DNA from: Chrysomallon squamiferum
Taxonomy: Eukaryota; Mollusca; Gastropoda; Neomphalida; Peltospiridae
Length of the DNA: 64,000 bases
Direction: 5' to 3'
Assembly: GCA_012295275.1 (NCBI GenBank)
Contig: CM022673.1
Span: 8,792,811-8,856,810, forward strand
A program made the position numbers and the translations under genes. The notes under the pieces were generated by a model. The model was given only the letters and a program-made list of their open reading frames with translations, was not told the origin of the DNA and ran no database searches. Of the stretch, positions 35,301-58,100 are shown piece by piece (the first letter of the stretch is position 1; every line of letters begins with the position of its first letter).

Positions 35301-36028
35301 AGCCAAAGATTCAGGTAGTTAAATTATTTCACAAACTTTCTATAGTTTATCTTATTTTCATTTATGTAGAGAAAAACAAAATGAGTTGATAAATAAAACA
35401 GTTAGTTTCATGTAGTTATTGTATTTAGAATTTCAGAATAAAACAAATAACTGGTTGCTGTCTTAAAATGTCATCTTCATCCTAAGTGGGACAAAGCAAT
35501 CTTGAAAACGCCGAAATCGTAGAAATATAAATAGTCTAAAAAGGCAATGTTACAATACTGATGTTATTATGCAAAACAAATTTTTAACTTTCGTATTTTC
35601 ATTCATTAGCAGAGACGGCTGATTTGGACGAAGATACTGAAGTATCTTATGATCAACTCAAAGAACTGGGACAAGACGAAGAAATATTCTGGACAAAACT
35701 TATAGAAAATCTAGTCGGCAAAGATAAAAATCTCGGACTGAACAAGAACGATTTAGCTGACGGATTAATCAAACTACGACTGAAGGCCGTGCTGGCAATA
35801 TGTTTCGCTATTATCGCCTGTGTTATCGGCCTTGGAACTGTCTACCAATCAGTGATCGGTCAGGATAATAAGTTGAGTAGCTTTATAATCATAAACGGAA
35901 TTATATATGGATTTTCGTTCGCAGTTGAAATGTTTGGGATGACAATTTACAGATTTACAGACTGTGTTCACAGACTTGGTAAAATCATTTTTAAAAATGA
36001 TAAACCACATTGGGTAACGAGAACATAA
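28262..36028 (+). CDS. CHS: Chitin synthase, tandem copy C (10 coding exons, 1263 aa)
   Basis: Third tandem chitin synthase. Exons: 28262-28276, 29560-29669, 30029-30155, 30550-30696, 30892-32917, 33155-33310, 33598-34089, 34501-34712, 35227-35314, 35610-36028. It starts with MRVGQ; an in-frame TGA lies at 28256-28258. The fold is the same as in copies A and B: N-terminal membrane block, split catalytic domain, QRRRW at 899-903, WGTRE, C-terminal helices. Two oddities: the EDRW motif reads EDRR (862-865, TGG to CGG), and an 18-residue segment of the Ser-rich linker is missing relative to B. Exons 1-2 (after the start exon) and intron 1 match B, while the large-exon end, its neighbours and several introns match A. 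The frame is open throughout, so it looks intact rather than a pseudogene, but whether the R substitution permits activity is unknown. Confidence 0.92.
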
Positions 36029-36238
36029 ACGTGTTGATATTTACATAGTAGAAACAAACAATGAATTTTGGTAGCTTCTATTAGCAGAGATTACACAGAA
36101 TTCTTTTTTTTTACTTTTTTATTCTTTGTATGTAATTTTTTTTTAATAATAATTATAAAAAACATAGGAGATAATATCTGTACACTTTTATTTAATCTCT
36201 GCACTTACAAGAAGATAATACATGTAATATTATGTGAA

Positions 36239-36244
36239 AATAAA
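36239..36244 (+). terminator. Candidate polyadenylation signal, CHS-C
   Basis: AATAAA about 210 bp after the stop. An AAT microsatellite follows. Confidence 0.45.
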
Positions 36245-36265
36245 GACATCACAGAATGATTAATG

Positions 36266-36319
<54 letters not shown>

Positions 36320-37178
36320 TGCATATCTAGCACTGAAAATTCCACTGCATTGTAAAAGAAACAAGCAAACAGACGAACAAACAAATAAATAAATTGCTTT
36401 CTACATTTCTTTGAGCTCGATAATTTAATATCCATTTTTAATTAAAGATTGGTTAATCCTTCCTTGAAAACTGGGAATTTTCACTTTTGGTATTACATTA
36501 AAATCAGGTTTATTCTTATGTGGAAAGAAACATTTTCTGATGGAAATTACAGCTAAGCCTATTATATGCAATGATACTCAGTTAATTATTGGAATAAACA
36601 AAAAAAAAAACCCTATATATACATTAAAAATTAATTATAGGTTTTATATACGTACAGGGTTCATAGGAATAAATATAAAACATAATTTTAGATATACATG
36701 CATATAATTATACGCAAATTATATAAATATTTTGGATAAATATATGAAATACTTATAAACTAATTTATAAATGAACTGTCTTTGAAGAAATAAAGGTATT
36801 ACATTTAAATAGTATTAAAAATACATTTAAATCGTACACACAAGCACGCACGTTCAGACATACAGACATATTTTATAACTACACTATAACTATAAAAATG
36901 TATTAAAATTAAAAAACTTATATTTGTTATTATTAAAATAAAATATTAGAAAATAATTTTATTAAAATTATAGTTAGTCATAATCTCTTTTGATTATTTC
37001 TGAAGTCCATAAACTATTTTTTTTTCCTTATAAAGTTCATAATGATCTCTAAAATATATATATTTTTTTATGTAATAGTAATAGTTATAGTAGTGGTGAT
37101 GGTGGTGGTGGTAGTAGTAGTAGCAATAATAATGTAAAATGTTTCTATTCAAAGAGTTTAGCTTCTGTATTCAAACCA

Positions 37179-37184
37179 TTTATT
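37179..37184 (-). terminator. Candidate polyadenylation signal, CHS-D
   Basis: AATAAA on the minus strand about 110 bp after the CHS-D stop. Confidence 0.4.
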
Positions 37185-37293
37185 ACTTCAGTGGGTTCAC
37201 AAATGCTCTTTCTTTCTCAGCAATCGTTATTCAAGACATCTGTAATTTTTTAAATGCCATTTTTGTCCTGAAAATGAATGGAGGCCAAACATT

Positions 37294-46995
<9,702 letters not shown>

Positions 46996-47013
<18 letters not shown>

Positions 47014-47081
47014 AATTATCTTTTAAGTGAAAAATACTTGTCTCGGTCTGAGAATTCCTGTCAGAGAAAACCGTTCAAGAT
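46996..47081 (-). other. Candidate first coding exon of CHS-D including 5' UTR
   Basis: On the minus strand, TATTTGCAG ends at 47082. It is followed by 68 nt without an open start in frame, a TAA four codons before ATG 47013, then MRILIK and a GTTTGT donor. An intron may therefore lie within the 5' UTR. Confidence 0.5.
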
Positions 47082-49287
47082 CTGCAAATAGATACAGTGT
47101 AGTCCTAATTTAATATGAAAGAATGTATTATTATTATTATTATTAGTAGTAGTAGTAGTAGTAGTAGCAATAATAGTAGTAGTAGTAGTAGTAAGAGTAG
47201 TAATAGTGGTAGAAGTAGTAGTAGTAACGGTAGTAGAAGTACTAATTAATTGTAGTGGTAACTGTAATAAAAATATAATCAAGCTTATTAAGCTGAAAAT
47301 AAATATCAGCAGCCAGAACAACACGTCAACAGCAACAATAATAATAACAGTAATAATACAAACATCAGCAACAACAACAACGACAGCAATGCAAACAAGC
47401 AAGCAAGCAAACAACAAACTAAATAGACGAACAAATAAACAAATGAATGAATAAATAAACAAACAAACAGACAAAAATGAAACAAACAAACAAATAACTG
47501 AACAAACAATTAAACAAATAAACAAACGAAACAAAAAAACAAAAAAACAAAAAAAAACCACCGAACCGATTTCTGGTATTCCATCAGAAACAGAAAATCC
47601 CTCAAAAATCATTAAGCACTGCAAAACAATGGAAGAAGGTGAAAACACATGAATAAAATTAGAGTCTTGCAGTCTTCACTGACTATTTCAGAAGTGAAAC
47701 TACTCGGCTGATTGAAAGAAACAACAATGTGCTAGATGCTGTGGGGTCGGGACTTCTACTGCTCACTGCCGTCTTAAGGCGGATATTTCCTCCTTTTACA
47801 AAGAACTACGATCAGGGCTTAAGGCGACTTCCTCCTGCACTTGTTACGGTAGTACGGACCTGTCAGGTGAATATCTCAGCTGATATGCGTTGCATACTTT
47901 AGAGAATTTTATTATTCATACTATATATTATGAATAATGAGGTGGTATTTGAAGTGAATTGTTATGTATTGTAATTCGAATATGTTGAATACAGACATAC
48001 TCATATACATAGAAAAAAAAAAACATACATGCATATATTTATATATACATGCATATATTTATTGCTGCATACATTAATAAATACATACATACATACACAA
48101 ATTATACATACAAACATACATATATACAGAGATACAGACAGAGAAAGAGAATCCCGTACACATATTGATCGATTCACAGTTATATACATCATGTTTAGTA
48201 AATGGTGTATATATTATATATTACACCTACTGTATAATGAACAAAAGTATTTATACGTAAAAGAAAGCAAGGATTAAAGTAAGCGATTACTAAGAACTAA
48301 TGTTGGAATATTTTATTTTAATTATGAAGTATACGGCCGATTGCTGTCAGAGGTGCGATGGGCTAGTAGGATCAATCCTCGACAGCGATCTTATTAGCTC
48401 ATTCAAATAGAAAACATAGAGCCATAGATTAAACGTGTTTCAGATGTTGTTAAATAAAACAGTTTTCTTCATAGAATGGCAGCTGACAATATAATTATAA
48501 TTCCTGGCCGATATTAATTTCTGACAATAATTAATACTTATTTGTCGATTGTTTAAAATAACAACGGTTCTTTTATCTTTAATTTGTTATTTGTTTTACG
48601 TGAGTCAAACGGACAAAATCGTATAAAAGAAATAATTATATACGTAGATTTATCTCTGAGGATATCAATTGATAGCGTCAATAAAACAGTACAAATGTCC
48701 ACTTAGTTGATTATGATGATGATAATCAGAGTGATAATAATAAAATGATGATGGTCATGACGATGATAAAAATTATTTCAAAATATATTACTATACTAAT
48801 AATACAGATTATGATTATATTTATATACTGCTGCAGTGGATTAAACTAGATATTAAAACAAGTCACCTACCATACACTGACACGCGCAAACATTGTACGT
48901 TTTGCCGTCTGGTACCATGGAAAGACGAACAATGCTAAACAACGCCATATGACATTTTGAATATTTTTTTATAGGCCAGCAAGATGAAAGAAAATAAGTA
49001 AGTGAATTTCTAACTGTATGACCCTACTTTTCGGGGTATTAGAGAGATATTCCCTGGAATTTGCAATATACCAACCTGGACGAGTTTAAGCAGACGAGAT
49101 TTAGTCAGAAATGGGAGTCGTTGTGCGTCCGCTATGGAAAGGCGGAATTGCGCTTGTAAATCCGCAAAAACTAGTTGGCAGATTAACTCGAGTTAAGATA
49201 AAACAGCATAAAAGAAGGAAGAGTTTAAATGTCGGTGACTGGTTTTGTTCAGTTGGCGACTAGATGCACATACAGCCTTTTTTTTTA

Positions 49288-49319
<32 letters not shown>

Positions 49320-49776
49320 CGTCTGGTCGCTTTTATTGGAAGTTCAACAAGTGGACACTTTTCTTTTGAGAATGTTAATAAGTATTAAAGGGTTTTAAAA
49401 GAAAATAGGCTTATATATTCATATTTTAGCTTTATTATAATCTTATAGAGAAAAACATATTACTTGTGTTTAGGAATACATATTCTTGTTGCCGAAATTT
49501 GAGAAAATAAAGTCTTAATTCATACTGATTTTGTTTACGTAAAAACTGTATTTAAATTCTAAAAAATTTAAGTATTAATTCAGTACTTATAAATTTATGG
49601 CGGTGGAGGATCATTTTTGTTTAAGATAAAGAAGATTTGAAAACAACACCGTTTTGTTGGGATTTTTGTTTATTTATTTATTTTTTAAATGGAGGTGAAC
49701 AGTTAATTTATTGTGAGTTTTGTTATAAGTTTCTCTGTCTTGGTACATGTAAGGTGACAGACTGACAGAGACACAC

Positions 49777-49868
<92 letters not shown>

Positions 49869-51600
49869 TAATCATTAATGTTTTGGGGTATTCATTTTAT
49901 GTACGATATAAAAATAAAAAAAACATTCATAAGGAAATATATGACAAGCACCAAATGACCGAATGAACTTTTCAAAATCTCTAAAGACAAATCCTTTTTC
50001 TTTGAGGTAGTGTAATGATGTTTCATCCGACTTAATAGTATTTTCTTCGGTTTGAAAAGAATAATTCCCAGATATGCCGGTCTGGATCTTCTTTTGTATC
50101 CGAATATCACGAACTACTTCCGGAATGGATCGAGGAAGTTAACAAAAAAACTGAAAAACTGGGGGTATTTTTGACAGAATCGCTTTAAAATAATTTTATG
50201 TTATGGGAAGGTGAAATTATAAAAACATTTATTTAGTAAGTTGTTTATTTCTTTGTTTTATTATTCTTTTTTTTGGATTGTTTGTTAACGGAAACTAATT
50301 AGGCCCATTGCTCGTTGCTAGTTTCGTCTTTGTTACTGAATAATGAATTGGTAATTTTCGATGCTGAATCAGTGAATAAGCTGTTTCCAGTTCTAAACAA
50401 AAATAACGTTGAAAAGATGTCAGTACAAACATGTTTGATGCACAAATAGATAATTATAACATAAATAAATAAATAAATTTATAAATAATATTTATTTCCT
50501 TTTTTTAAAAATAATAATAAAATAATAATAATAATCAATAACAATAATAATAATAATAGGTAAACAAAGAAACAAAAACAATAAAATAATAATAATAAAA
50601 GAAATCTTGAATTTTCATCAGTTTATGCATAACTAATTTTCAAGTCGTCGCAAATAAACCAAAGGTAAACGTTTAATTCTAGTACTTTTCACCAGTGTGA
50701 CTATCAGTCAGCGAGGTCGGGACATTTTCCCTTGTTGAAAGAGCCCAGAGACACGGAGCTTGACCTTTCACGATTCGCCTTCATTAGATTTTTCTTAATT
50801 TCTTTGGTAAGCTAATCATTAGACAAATACCGAAGTGGGCTGCGCTTAACACCTCCTGGCTGAGACAAGAGTCACCGCGATATACAAATCACCGCGGACC
50901 AGTCTAGTTAAACCGCCGGTAAATAGGAGCAAGTCGACGAAACTACGTGACAAACCAACATGCATATTCTCACGGCGAAAACAATTTCATTTTTTTTACT
51001 TAATTTTCTCGTAAAATATAATAGTTATAGCAGCTAATCTATTATGAATGTAGTCGAATAAATGCATAAATGAATTTGTATACAGTAATTATGCTCTATA
51101 CAGGTAGAGGTTGTTTGGTTTAAATTACTGGTAGCAGATGAGAAACGTAAGTTTATGAATTCAAAAATAATTCACAAAAAACAGAGCAGAGCTTTCAGTG
51201 TTGCTGAACAGCACAGATTTACAGCTAAAACCGTTCCAAATGTGACAGATTTTAATAATAATTAATTAACCAGTTTTATTTTAGATAAGCATATACTATT
51301 AATTAATATGAAATTATTTACAGACTCGATAAAATGATTTATTTGAATTTTTAAAACATAAATTAAAATATAACCAGAGATGATTTACAACAAGCTGAGA
51401 AAATAATTTAGCTGTATCATTGTTTATCTGTTTATTTATTTATTTAAAAAAAACAAAATTTATTTATTTAACAAAAATTATTATAGTTATTATTATTATT
51501 ATTATTATTGTAGTCATCATGATCAGTATAATTATTGTTGTTATTATCAATAGCTTGGTTATTTTTGGTTGACACTGTAGTTCATTATTATTATTATTAT

Positions 51601-51631
<31 letters not shown>

Positions 51632-52528
51632 AGCAGCATTGTGATCGTCGTCGTCATCGACATCTCATTCTCATCATTATTATAGTTAAATTATATTACT
51701 AATTTTGATTTAATAATGTATATAGTGTTAAGTATTTTTGTCCCTTCGCTTAATTACCCTATTCTGTACCACTCTGAGGAAAGAAACGTTCAGCCAAAAC
51801 ATTGTCAAGAACGGTTAATACTTTATTGACTATTTGAGGCGCCATAGGTAAATTTAATATTAATTCGGCGCAATACATTATCACGTTCATTCTTTCCTAT
51901 ATATATATATATTCAAAAATATTCTAAGCATTAATGAATTATGAATTTTAGATTTTCCAGACATCATTCTGATTAAAAAATAAAATAAAATAAATAAAAA
52001 TAAAAATCTTAGAGTCACGTCAGATATTTAAAGCGGACTGATGAACGCAAAACAGAAGTGCGGGACCATCTGTGATCATAAAGGGAAATAATTTTAGTTT
52101 AATTCTTATTTCTTCTGTCAACCATCTATGAAATAAATTTTACGTTAGTAATTATTTGTATTGTATATGTATATTATTATCCTAAGGATCAATTTATTAC
52201 TGTAGTCTGTAAAATTAATTTAAAACAGAGTATGTTAGCCACTTAGCGGAAAATTACCAGCTGGTACGAAAAGTATTAATATGGAAATGTCTCTCTGGAA
52301 GAATGCAAATATATTCATACAGCGGTTTATTTTAAATAATGTAGTCATTGAAATTGGGTAACATAAACACTGTAAGAAATGTTAAAAATAATTCAGAGTT
52401 ATGTCCCTTATATCGACAATACCAGAATTCAGAAAAGAATTGTCTTATCGAGAAATAAAAAAAATCCATCTCTTTGCCGTGATGCTCCCGTAAAAAAAGG
52501 TGGAAAAAATATTACATACAGATCAGTA
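47082..52528. other. Spacer between divergent CHS-D and DNAJC1
   Basis: No coding gene is recognised. It contains trinucleotide, TATA/CATA and GA repeats. Three more complex, less AT-rich islands lie at about 47.68-47.93, 48.95-49.27 and 50.65-50.96 kb. It must contain both promoters, but none can be pinpointed. Confidence 0.6.
49783..49864. repeat. GA microsatellite in the CHS-D/DNAJC1 spacer
   Basis: About 40 GA units. A near-pure T run of about 40 bp lies nearby at 49279-49320. Confidence 0.95.
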
Positions 52529-55127
52529 ATGGCAGCCACCATAGCTGCGTATCGTAAACTTTTTATCATATTTTTGACAGCTTCTACAGTTGTCTCGTGG
52601 GACAATGAAGAATTGGAGATGTTTGATCTCGTTGAAGAAATTAATAGAAATTTTTATGAAGTTTTGAATGTTGAAAAGGTAATGACAATTTATAATTAAA
52701 TTTTGTTTTCAATATGGTGTGTGCCAGATCATCACGGCATCAAGATTGCAGGAGTAACTGAATAATTAATTTTAGTCTCGATGGAATTCAGTGTCATATT
52801 ATAACAATCTAGACAAGTTGTTAAGATAATAATGATAACATTACAAGATTCAGCAGTATTATTATTTGCATCTCTGTTGAACTTATTTATTTACATTTTT
52901 CTTCTCTTTTTTTTATTCCACCAAAAATATCAGACTCAAAATAATTAAATATCTATGGTCAACAGGCTATTTTTGATTATTCAGTGAACATATGACCTAG
53001 AACAGTTTTACTTTAATTTTTAAATTTTTTACATTTATTTATTTATTTATTTTATTTATTTATTTATTATTATTATTATTATCTGTCACCAATTTACTAC
53101 TTACCTGAAGATATTTAAAATATAGAATTAATTTAGAATAGAATGTAAAATTACTGTTGCATCAAAATATGATACTATACAACAGTGAGTGCTAACATTT
53201 AAAACGTAAAACAAAACAGTGCTAATGATATTAATAATAAATTGAAATATAAAAAATAATTACATTAAAATGATTAATAACATTAATATTCAGTTTTATT
53301 ATTAATGAATAATAAATGTAATTTTTAGTATATAATTAAAAAGACTAATCATATCACATTATCAGTATTGTATTAAAATAAAATGGTGTGTATGTTATTT
53401 AACTTATTAGCAACAAATTTATGTTTTATGTTTTTGGCAAACATTTTCCATATTCAAACACCTTTTTATTTTATTATTAGTATTACATTAGTTTTAATAC
53501 ACTTTGATTGCTTTACTAAATGATAAACTGTTAACGCTCTCAGTCTCTATGAGTAGTTCTCTGAGGCATATACATAAAAATCTAGTTACAAAGTGTGTAT
53601 CTGTTAGTTTTGTAAAATTATCTGAGGCAGAAACATCAAATCTAGTTAAAAAATTCTTGTAAACAAATTTTTGCTGCTTTTGTCCTTTGTTGCATTTCTT
53701 CTCTGAATTTATATTTCAAAATATCTCCAAGCAAATATATTCTAATATGTTTGAAATATTTCATCTTTTATTCAATTATATATATAATCAGCTGTTATTT
53801 TACTTTGTAATTTATATTTATTTTTTTCAAATTTATTTCAGACTGCCACTACTTCTGAAATAAAAAAAGCTTACAGAAAATTATCCTTGCAACTGCATCC
53901 AGACAAAAACAGCGCACCAGATGCAGCAGAAAAGTTTAGACAGGTTGTTAAAATAGCTTTAATGGTTTACGTTTAAACTTCCTCTTTATAATTCTTATAG
54001 TTATAGTGTATTGTATAATTTGTTTAAACATGACTAATTTTTGTCCTGGCTTGATACACGCATGTATTATCAGGATGTACAAGTGACAAAGCATGTTCAG
54101 TCTAATGAACTATTGTTAGATAAACTTGTATTTGCATGTATATCATATGTACATATACACATATGTGTGTGAGTGTATATGTATTTGTATTTGTGTGTAT
54201 GTATGTGTATATGTGTATGTATATATCTACATGCATATCATATACAGTGATACATAGATAAATGGATAATATTTATTAAGGTATATCTTGATTATTTTAT
54301 AATAAATGTATAACTCCAAAATAGAAAAAGCAAAGCATTGACTGTCCTTATTCTGTATTTGTTCCTTTAAATCATAATCAGAAAGGATTGTTTCAAACTG
54401 TTCCTTTAAATCAAATCAGAAAGGATTGTTTCAAACTGTTTTACAAAAAGTTTTATATGTTGTGTACATAACATATAGTTTCTACTTTTTAATGATGAAT
54501 ACTGATACAAAATATTTATATTTCTGTTTTGTAATTTTTAAATTATATTTTTCAGTTAGTGGCCGTGTATGAGGTTTTAAAAGATGAAGAACAACGAAAG
54601 AGGTTAATAAATTTCTGAGTTGTATTATTATTATTATTTTTTATTTATTTTTTATTTATTTATTTATTTATTTATTTATTTTAATAATTTAGTAGTTAAA
54701 ACATTGTTGTAAGTTTTTCTAAAATTACACAGCATGCTAGTTTGAGTTTGGGGCAGGCAGAGAGAAGATGAGTTACAAATGGACTATTTCACATCCAAAC
54801 AGTGTTATTAAAAAAGAAATTACTTATTCGTGAAAAAAGATCAAAATACAGGACATAATTGCACTGATGTCCCATTATTTTTATTATTATTATTTTTTAA
54901 TGGTCAGAAATAAGTTTCCTTTTACTTCTTATCTGTATTGTCCTTAACCTTATAGGTGCTGTTGTTGAGATATCTTTACATGCTAAAAGACCACTGTTGG
55001 TGAGATTTCTTGACACAATGGACTAATTTTATACACAGTAGGGATAAATGTAGATAATTTTCCTAGTTATGTGACACTGGGATGTATGTGTTGTTCCTAA
55101 ATTTGACACCAAATGTTTTGATAATGA

Positions 55128-55162
<35 letters not shown>

Positions 55163-58100
55163 TTATATATATATGTGGATTAAAAATCTGTTGAGAATGT
55201 CAATTAAAATAAGATATATATTTTTTTAAATATTTAATAATTTATATATTCTTTTTTCACAGGTATGACCAGGTGTTGGTGGAGGGTCTTCCTAACTGGA
55301 GACAACCTGTGTTTTACTACAGACGTGTTCGCAAACTTGGAATTCTTGAGTTGTCTTGTCTCCTGGCTCTAATAATGACCATTGGTCAATACCTGGTGGC
55401 CTGGTCAGTCTACATTGAAAGGAAATTATCCTTGGTTGGTATATATGTTTGAATTAATAGTCTGACTTTGTTTTAATGTTGTTCCATTTATAGTTCAGTT
55501 TGATAATGATAATGATAAGAATAAAAATAATGATGATTCTGATAAGAATAAAAATACTTTTATTATTTTTTTATTTTTAAACAGGAAGATTTCTTTGAGT
55601 CCAAAATGAAGAAAGAACAGAAGAAAAGAAGGAAGAACAAACAGGGGACTGTCGATCTGGAAGAAGAGATAGAAGAAGAACTGAGGCTGATTCCAAAACC
55701 CCGAATCCTTGACCTTTGGCCTTTTCGCTTACCTGGATTTACTATTTATGTTGCAAAATCATTACCTGGCCTGATGCTCTGGATCAAAGACAGTCTAATT
55801 AAAAGAGCAGAAACGGATGATGAAACGTCTGATGAAGATGAAGTAAGCACTGCAGGTAGAGTAATGTCAAATGTCCTTGATATTTTACGTACTAGAATGT
55901 TCCATTGAACCGTATATTCCAGTCAGTTATTTAAAAAAAAATAAAAAATGTAAAAATGGCTCTTTAATGGCTTTACTACCTCACTTTGAAATCACATTTG
56001 AGCTTTTTTGCACATACAATCATGTCATTATTTTAATGCATTTTTTTTCAATATTGGCAAACTGTATCGTGGAAAGTGTTTAGATTGGTGGACCTAACAT
56101 TCTGGTGTATGAAATTTCATGTACATTTGTTGGGATGTATAGATTATTCAATTATTCTGAATATGCGTTTAACCTAAAATCCCACATCCGATACAAAATA
56201 CCAGACATGAAATGTGAACAAATTATGTGAGAGTGTGTGTGTGCTTGTGTGTGTATGTATGTACCTGTACAGACCATCTGAAAAATCTAGATTCTTAAAA
56301 CTTATTATTTAAAAAAATGCTTTCAGTGTAAAGTGTTTTATCACACTGTTCATCATTTTATTTATCAGTTACTTGTTGTGTGTATTTTACAAATACTATT
56401 TCACTTTGAAGAAATCGGTGTAACATGGTTCCTTCAGCCTACAGTTAATTTTACATTCAGTTATTTTTATTGTTTTCTGTGTATGAGAATTATAAGTATT
56501 ACATCTGAAAGACAGTTAACTGTATTTAATTTTATTATGACAAATTTTGAAATCCATATATGTGTTTTTTGTTCAAGATAAGCTACTGTGATGTATATGG
56601 TAAAATATAGTTTTACTGCTGAAATTTATTATTTATTTTTATTACATTTTGCCTTGTTAGTTTTCTCTTTGTTATATAATTATTTTTTTTATATTCAAAT
56701 TTTTCTTCCATTTTGGGTTACTTCAGTTATGAAGATTTTAATCTTTAAATGTGTGTGAATATATACATACACACATACAGACATTTATACATACACATAT
56801 GCACACTCACACTACACAAACACATGCACATACATATATATATATGTGTGTGACTGTGCGTGTGAGTTATGTATTGTGTATGTATATGTATATTTTTTTT
56901 CTCTCTCTCAAGTTTATTAAATTTATAATATTCAGGGATTATACGTAAACCAAAGAAAAAGCGTGTAGAGATCCCTGTTTATCAGCCAGAGCTGTATGAG
57001 GGTGCCAAGGCTGTTGTGGTAGCTGACTGCACGTTGACATCACAGGAAGATGAAGCAGAACACAAACAAATAAAAGTTTGAAAACATTTTTATTACGTTT
57101 TTTCATCAATATTAAATGTGCATGTGCACAAATAAAGATGCAAGCTTTGATAATTAATATCTCATTTGACAAAAAAATTAAAATAATAATAATCAATAAT
57201 AATAATAATAATGATTATAATAATAATAAATTAATAAATAAAAAATTAATGAAGACAATTAAGAGTTACTGAGATAAAAAGGATTTTTCTGCTGAATTTC
57301 ATTGGAATAAGAAAAAAAATATTGTCTTGAATTATGCAGAAATATTGGCGAAAATCACCTGATTTTACTTTTATATTTTTTCCCTTTTTTTTGTGAAAGC
57401 TTATCTTCATTAAACTTAATATTAAATAGTATACTGCAAAATTCCATAAAGAAAGTGAATATTTTCAGCTTCTGTGAAAGCCAGCATATTAAAGAAAAAA
57501 CGTTTGTTAATTTATTTTAGGTAGGGAAGTGGACTGATGAGGAGATGGTTTTGTTGGTTAAAGCAAATAACAAGTTTCCTGGAGGAACTCATCTTCGATG
57601 GGAGAAAATTGCAGATTTTGTTGGACGTTCAGTTGAAGAGGTATAATTATCATTACAAAATATTTTATTTTAAGAGTTTATTGACCGGCTAAAATCCATC
57701 TGTGGTATATTTTATATTTCCAAATTTCAAATACTTTTTATTTCTGAATTTTCACTACGTATTTTTTGTATTTCCAGACTCTGTAAGTATAAATAAGAAA
57801 ATAAAATGAAAATAAATCATAATATATTAAATATTAATAATAAAACTTTATTTTATTGACCTTTTTAATTTGATTTTTATGTTAGTGTTTTTGTTATAGT
57901 TGTTTTTTGTAAATTAAAATGTTTATATCAGAGATTCTTTTGATAATTTTCTAAAAAAATTTAAGATACATTTGTAGATAAATAAATATATATTTTGATA
58001 ACATAATTGTTTTTTTTTGTTTTTTTTACTGTAAAATTATCTTTTTGAATTTCATATTACAGGTTCAAATGAAGTCTAAAACGTTAAAGAGTTCATACAA

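Larger units (their letters stand above)
36029..37293. other. Convergent spacer between CHS-C and CHS-D
   Basis: AT-rich 3' flanks of two converging genes, with an AAT microsatellite at 36266-36319 and a TGG/TAG stretch near 37090. No gene is seen. Confidence 0.7.

Noticed and set aside
52379-52528. Extended DNAJC1 start at an upstream in-frame ATG
   Set aside because: It would place 50 residues before the signal peptide and has a poorer start context than 52529.
55843-55848. GTAAGC as the donor of DNAJC1 exon 5
   Set aside because: It would join the next exon in a frame that stops early; the GTAGAG at 55856 gives the correct phase 1.
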